NCBI GenBank assembly: GCA_045599005.1 | Contig: JAZRVF010000011.1 | Location: forward strand, 1-64,000 | Direction: 5' to 3' | Origin: Treponema_I sp045599005 | GTDB lineage: Bacteria > Spirochaetota > Spirochaetia > Treponematales > Treponemataceae | Length of the DNA: 64,000 nucleotides | Part shown: in pieces, positions 61,476 through 64,000 of the stretch | How positions within the stretch are numbered: position 1 is the stretch's first letter | Layout: each line of letters opens with the position of its first letter | Notes under the pieces: generated by a model | Databases searched by the model: none | What the model was told of the DNA's origin: nothing | Seen by the model: only the letters and a program-made list of their open reading frames with translations | Program-made: the position numbers and the translations under genes

Positions 61476-62810
61476 TCAGCCGCCCTTTCTTTCGGAAGCG
61501 TTTTCGAATTTTGTGTAAGACGGCAGAAAAACCAGATCTACAGGACCGATAGGACCATTACGCTGTTTTGCGACAATAAGCTGTGTATCAATAGCCATTG
61601 CAAGACCATCACTGTCTTTGGTCGTATCCCTTTCACGATGCAAGAACATAATGATATCCGCATCCTGTTCGATTGAACCGGACTCACGAAGATCAGCAAG
61701 GGTCGGAGCGCGTCCCTCTGAGTCACGTTTTACCTGTGACAGAACAACCACGGGAATCTCAAGTTCACGGGCAAGACTTTTCAAAGAGCGAGAGATTTCC
61801 GCAATCTGTTCATGACGGGGAATCATTGTATTTTCAGACTGAATAAGCGTTATATAATCAATGAAAATAATTTCAACTTTGTATTGAAGGCGGAAACGTC
61901 GTGCCATAGCGCGAAGATCCAGAAGTTTCATGTTCGGTGTATCAACAAGGTACAAAGGAGAGTCATAGATCCGGCCTGCTGCATTCTGAATCTTCTGAAG
62001 TTCATCCATCTTAAGGCGACCAGCCCTGAGTTTTTCAGAAGGAACTCTGGCTTCCTGCGCAAAAAGACGGAGCATAAGCTGTTTGTCAGACATTTCCAAT
62101 GAGAAAAAAGCAGTGGGAATATGTTTTTCAATTGCAGTATATTGTGCCATTGAAAGAGCCAATGCGGTCTTTCCCATGGAAGGCCTTGCACCAACAATAA
62201 TAAGTTCTGCTGGATGGAAACCGGAAGTCATACTGTCGAGACTGGTAAAACCGCTTGGAATACCATTTAGATCACTTTTGTCATTACATAACTTCTGGAT
62301 CATCTCCAAGGTCTGACTAACCTCTTCATCCATTGTTTTAATGCCTTGGGTCTGCTTGCTGTCGGTAAGCTCAAAAATCTTCTGCTGAGCTGATTCAAGA
62401 ACAGCACGGCTTTCAATTGTCTCATCATGAGCACTGCTGACTATGGAAGAAGAAACTTTTATTAGTTCACGGCGAATGAAATGATCAAATACAATTTTTG
62501 CATAGTATTCAACGTTTGCACTGGTAGGAACTGTGTCAATAAGGGAAGAAAGATAAACGGACCCGCCGGCAGCTTCCAACTGACCAGTAGAACGAAGTTC
62601 ATCCTGAATAGTAAGCAAATCCCCATGGATACCTTTGTTAAACAAGGAAAGAATTGCTTCAAATATTTTCTGATTTTGAAATGAATAAAAACGGTCAGGA
62701 CGCAGATATGGCAGAACTTCGCCAACTGCATCCCAATCCAACAATAAGGCTCCCAATGTCGCCTGCTCTGCATCCAGATTGTGCGGGGGAACCTTATCTT
62801 TTAAAGACAT
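61476..62810 (-). CDS. dnaB: Replicative DNA helicase
   Basis: 444 aa. N-terminal helical domain (PPHNLDAEQATLGALLLDWD), then the RecA-like motor with Walker A VGARPSMGKTALALSMA, IPTAFFSLEMSDKQLMLRLF, Walker B VEIIFIDYITLI and the LADLRESGSIEQDADIIMFL segment. Unwinds DNA ahead of the fork and recruits DnaG. One-base overlap with the rplI stop. Confidence 0.97.
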   Translation of the reverse strand: MSLKDKVPPHNLDAEQATLGALLLDWDAVGEVLPYLRPDRFYSFQNQKIFEAILSLFNKGIHGDLLTIQDELRSTGQLEAAGGSVYLSSLIDTVPTSANVEYYAKIVFDHFIRRELIKVSSSIVSSAHDETIESRAVLESAQQKIFELTDSKQTQGIKTMDEEVSQTLEMIQKLCNDKSDLNGIPSGFTSLDSMTSGFHPAELIIVGARPSMGKTALALSMAQYTAIEKHIPTAFFSLEMSDKQLMLRLFAQEARVPSEKLRAGRLKMDELQKIQNAAGRIYDSPLYLVDTPNMKLLDLRAMARRFRLQYKVEIIFIDYITLIQSENTMIPRHEQIAEISRSLKSLARELEIPVVVLSQVKRDSEGRAPTLADLRESGSIEQDADIIMFLHRERDTTKDSDGLAMAIDTQLIVAKQRNGPIGPVDLVFLPSYTKFENASERKGG

Positions 62811-63322
62811 TATTCTGCCTTTTCTTCTGCAGGTGCTTCAGCAGCGGGAGCAGCCTCTTCAGCTTTAGCAACTTCGTCCTGATTTTTTACTTCTACAGCG
62901 ATTGTTGCAACAGAAGCCTCGTACAGGCGTACAGTTACAGTGTATTTACCCAGGTTCTTGATTGTTGCACCGGGAACATCAATGCGTTTGCGCTCAACTT
63001 CGAAACCTTCTTTTGCAAGGGCTTCAGCAATTGTGATGTTTGTAACAGCACCGTAAAGTTTTCCGTTTGCGCCAGCGGGCATAGGAATAACCAGATTAAG
63101 GTTATCCAGTTTCTCTTTGAGAGAAGCAGAATCCTTGCGTTTCTGAACCTTGCGAGCCTCAATTTCTTCTTTTTTGCTTTCAAAGTAAGCAACTGTGAGA
63201 TCATTGTAAGGCAAAGCCAGGTTGCGAGGGAACAGGTAGTTACGGGCATAACCGTTAGCTACGATTTTTACATCGCCTTCTTCACCGAGGTGTTTAACAT
63301 CTGAATTAAGAATAACTTTCAT
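62810..63322 (-). CDS. rplI: 50S ribosomal protein L9
   Basis: 170 aa from ATG 63322 (MKVILNSDV), with GGAG 7 nt upstream; a start at 63334 is not favoured. L9 features: VKHLGEEGDVKIVANGYARN, YLFPRNLALPYN, a long middle helix and the C-terminal domain with KLYGAVTNITIAEALAKEGF. The tail is Ala/Glu-rich. Coupled to dnaB. Confidence 0.96.
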   Translation of the reverse strand: MKVILNSDVKHLGEEGDVKIVANGYARNYLFPRNLALPYNDLTVAYFESKKEEIEARKVQKRKDSASLKEKLDNLNLVIPMPAGANGKLYGAVTNITIAEALAKEGFEVERKRIDVPGATIKNLGKYTVTVRLYEASVATIAVEVKNQDEVAKAEEAAPAAEAPAEEKAE

Positions 63323-63336
63323 TTCGAACTCCAATC

Positions 63337-63445
63337 TAGGAAAAATCCTAATAAATTCAGTCTGCTTCGGAGTATGAAACAGACTTGAGGCTCACATAGA
63401 ACCTCGACTGAAAAATCAGTCACGCTGCCGCAAAAGAAATTGCGG
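63337..63445 (-). promoter_or_regulatory. Chain of five hairpins between rpsR and rplI
   Basis: Consecutive inverted repeats (plus coordinates): TAGGAAAAATCCTA (63337-63350); AGTCTG/CAGACT (63359-63385); GAGG/CCTC (63387-63405); GACTGAAAAATCAGTC (63406-63421); CCGCAA/TTGCGG (63428-63445). None has a long T run. They fill almost the whole intergenic gap, suggesting a structured leader controlling rplI-dnaB or an RNA-processing site. Confidence 0.5.
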
Positions 63446-63466
63446 CGTTGCTCAATCAAACTTTAA

Positions 63467-63778
63467 TCAGTCAGCAACAAAAGGAAGCAGACAGATTGCA
63501 CGTGCGCGTTTGATTTCAAGTGCAAGACGGCGCTGGTGTTTAGCACAAGTTCCTGTAATGCGACGGGGAAGAATCTTTCCGCGTTCTGTTGTATAGCGGC
63601 GAAGACCATCCGGATCTTTATAATCGATTTTTGCTTTCTGAGCACAGAAGCGGCAAACCTTTTTGCGGAAGAAAGTTTTTCCTTTTCCGCGAGCTGAACG
63701 CTCATCTGCGTCACGGATTACATCCTGCATCTGAACATCAGGTGTTGTGTCAATATTTTTTGTTACTTCGTCTGACAT
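63467..63778 (-). CDS. rpsR: 30S ribosomal protein S18
   Basis: 103 aa. Contains the conserved FFRKKVCRFCAQKAKIDYKD, YTTERGKILPRRITGTCAKH, QRRLALEIKRARAICLLPFV. The N-terminal 30 residues are an acidic extension. Four Cys at zinc-capable spacing are kept. Sits between ssb and rplI, the usual rpsF-ssb-rpsR-rplI order. Confidence 0.96.
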   Translation of the reverse strand: MSDEVTKNIDTTPDVQMQDVIRDADERSARGKGKTFFRKKVCRFCAQKAKIDYKDPDGLRRYTTERGKILPRRITGTCAKHQRRLALEIKRARAICLLPFVAD

Positions 63779-63793
63779 ACGTCATGTCTCCTA

Positions 63794-64000
63794 TTAAAAT
63801 GGAATTTCATCGGGAAAACCGGAATCGCCGCCAAAAGCGGGATCACTATCATAAGAAGGAGCCGGCATCTCATTACGGGGCTGATATGATCCCCGGCCTG
63901 ATCCGCTGTTTCCACCGTTACCATAACTTCTGTTCTGGTAGCCGCCTGCGCTGTACCCCTCGGCATTGTCGCCTCCATCGCTTCTGCCACCAAGCAACTG
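63794..64000 (-). CDS. ssb: Single-stranded DNA-binding protein, C-terminal part
   Basis: The frame runs off the right edge; the stop is TAA at 63794-63796. Visible are the QLLGGR end of the OB domain, a Gly/Asn/Ser/Tyr-rich linker and the acidic tip PDEIPF, which recruits replication and repair partners. Position next to rpsR supports the call. Confidence 0.92.
   Translation of the reverse strand, partial: QLLGGRSDGGDNAEGYSAGGYQNRSYGNGGNSGSGRGSYQPRNEMPAPSYDSDPAFGGDSGFPDEIPF

Overview
The window reads as chromosome of a spirochete of the genus Treponema, probably a carbohydrate-using gut or rumen species. The basis is gene content and order: rodA-mrdA-mreD-mreC-mreB beside rpoD-dnaG, the run rpsB-tsf-frr-uppS-cdsA-dxr-rseP followed by a secreted propeller protein, and ssb-rpsR-rplI-dnaB, together with many lipoproteins, a bactofilin and a SPOR protein. 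The species is inferred, not shown.

Left end (1-3640): a partial gene end, a small gene cut by a complete IS3-family element (249-1467), and a membrane GGDEF-EAL cyclic-di-GMP gene broken by an exact 43-bp tandem duplication. This is the most disturbed part of the window.

3660-18770, minus strand: a lipoprotein, the cell-elongation operon (mreB, mreC, mreD, mrdA, rodA), a TPR protein, RNase P RNA, a zinc-ribbon coiled-coil protein, rpoD, dnaG, mltG, a 58-aa gene, an MBL-fold hydrolase and a YkgJ-type protein, then tRNA-Tyr and tRNA-Thr with their own promoter and terminator.

18850-28600: carbohydrate metabolism and envelope genes (GH43, SH3-domain protein, GH5, Gfo/Idh oxidoreductase, glycogen synthase), with chorismate mutase, a Band-7-like protein and an AEC transporter. 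The GH43 and SH3 genes share a nearly identical 83-bp promoter and leader.

28600-38500: DUF1846, the HU-lnt-bactofilin operon, rpsT, a YunG-like/histidine-phosphatase fusion, a long hairpin upstream of deoC, a gene remnant, and a two-gene operon ending in a very Glu-rich SPOR protein.

38660-49800: sugar dehydratase plus aminotransferase, a three-subunit xanthine-dehydrogenase-like set whose large subunit appears to lack the molybdopterin loops, and, converging on it, rnz with a Gld-like ABC system containing a permease/GldG fusion.

49870-64000: a Glu-Pro repeat lipoprotein, a HEAT-like secreted protein, tRNA-Arg, maf, the translation/isoprenoid/phospholipid run rpsB to rseP, a beta-propeller protein, a small AT-rich orphan, and dnaB-rplI-rpsR-ssb running off the right edge, with a chain of hairpins between rpsR and rplI.
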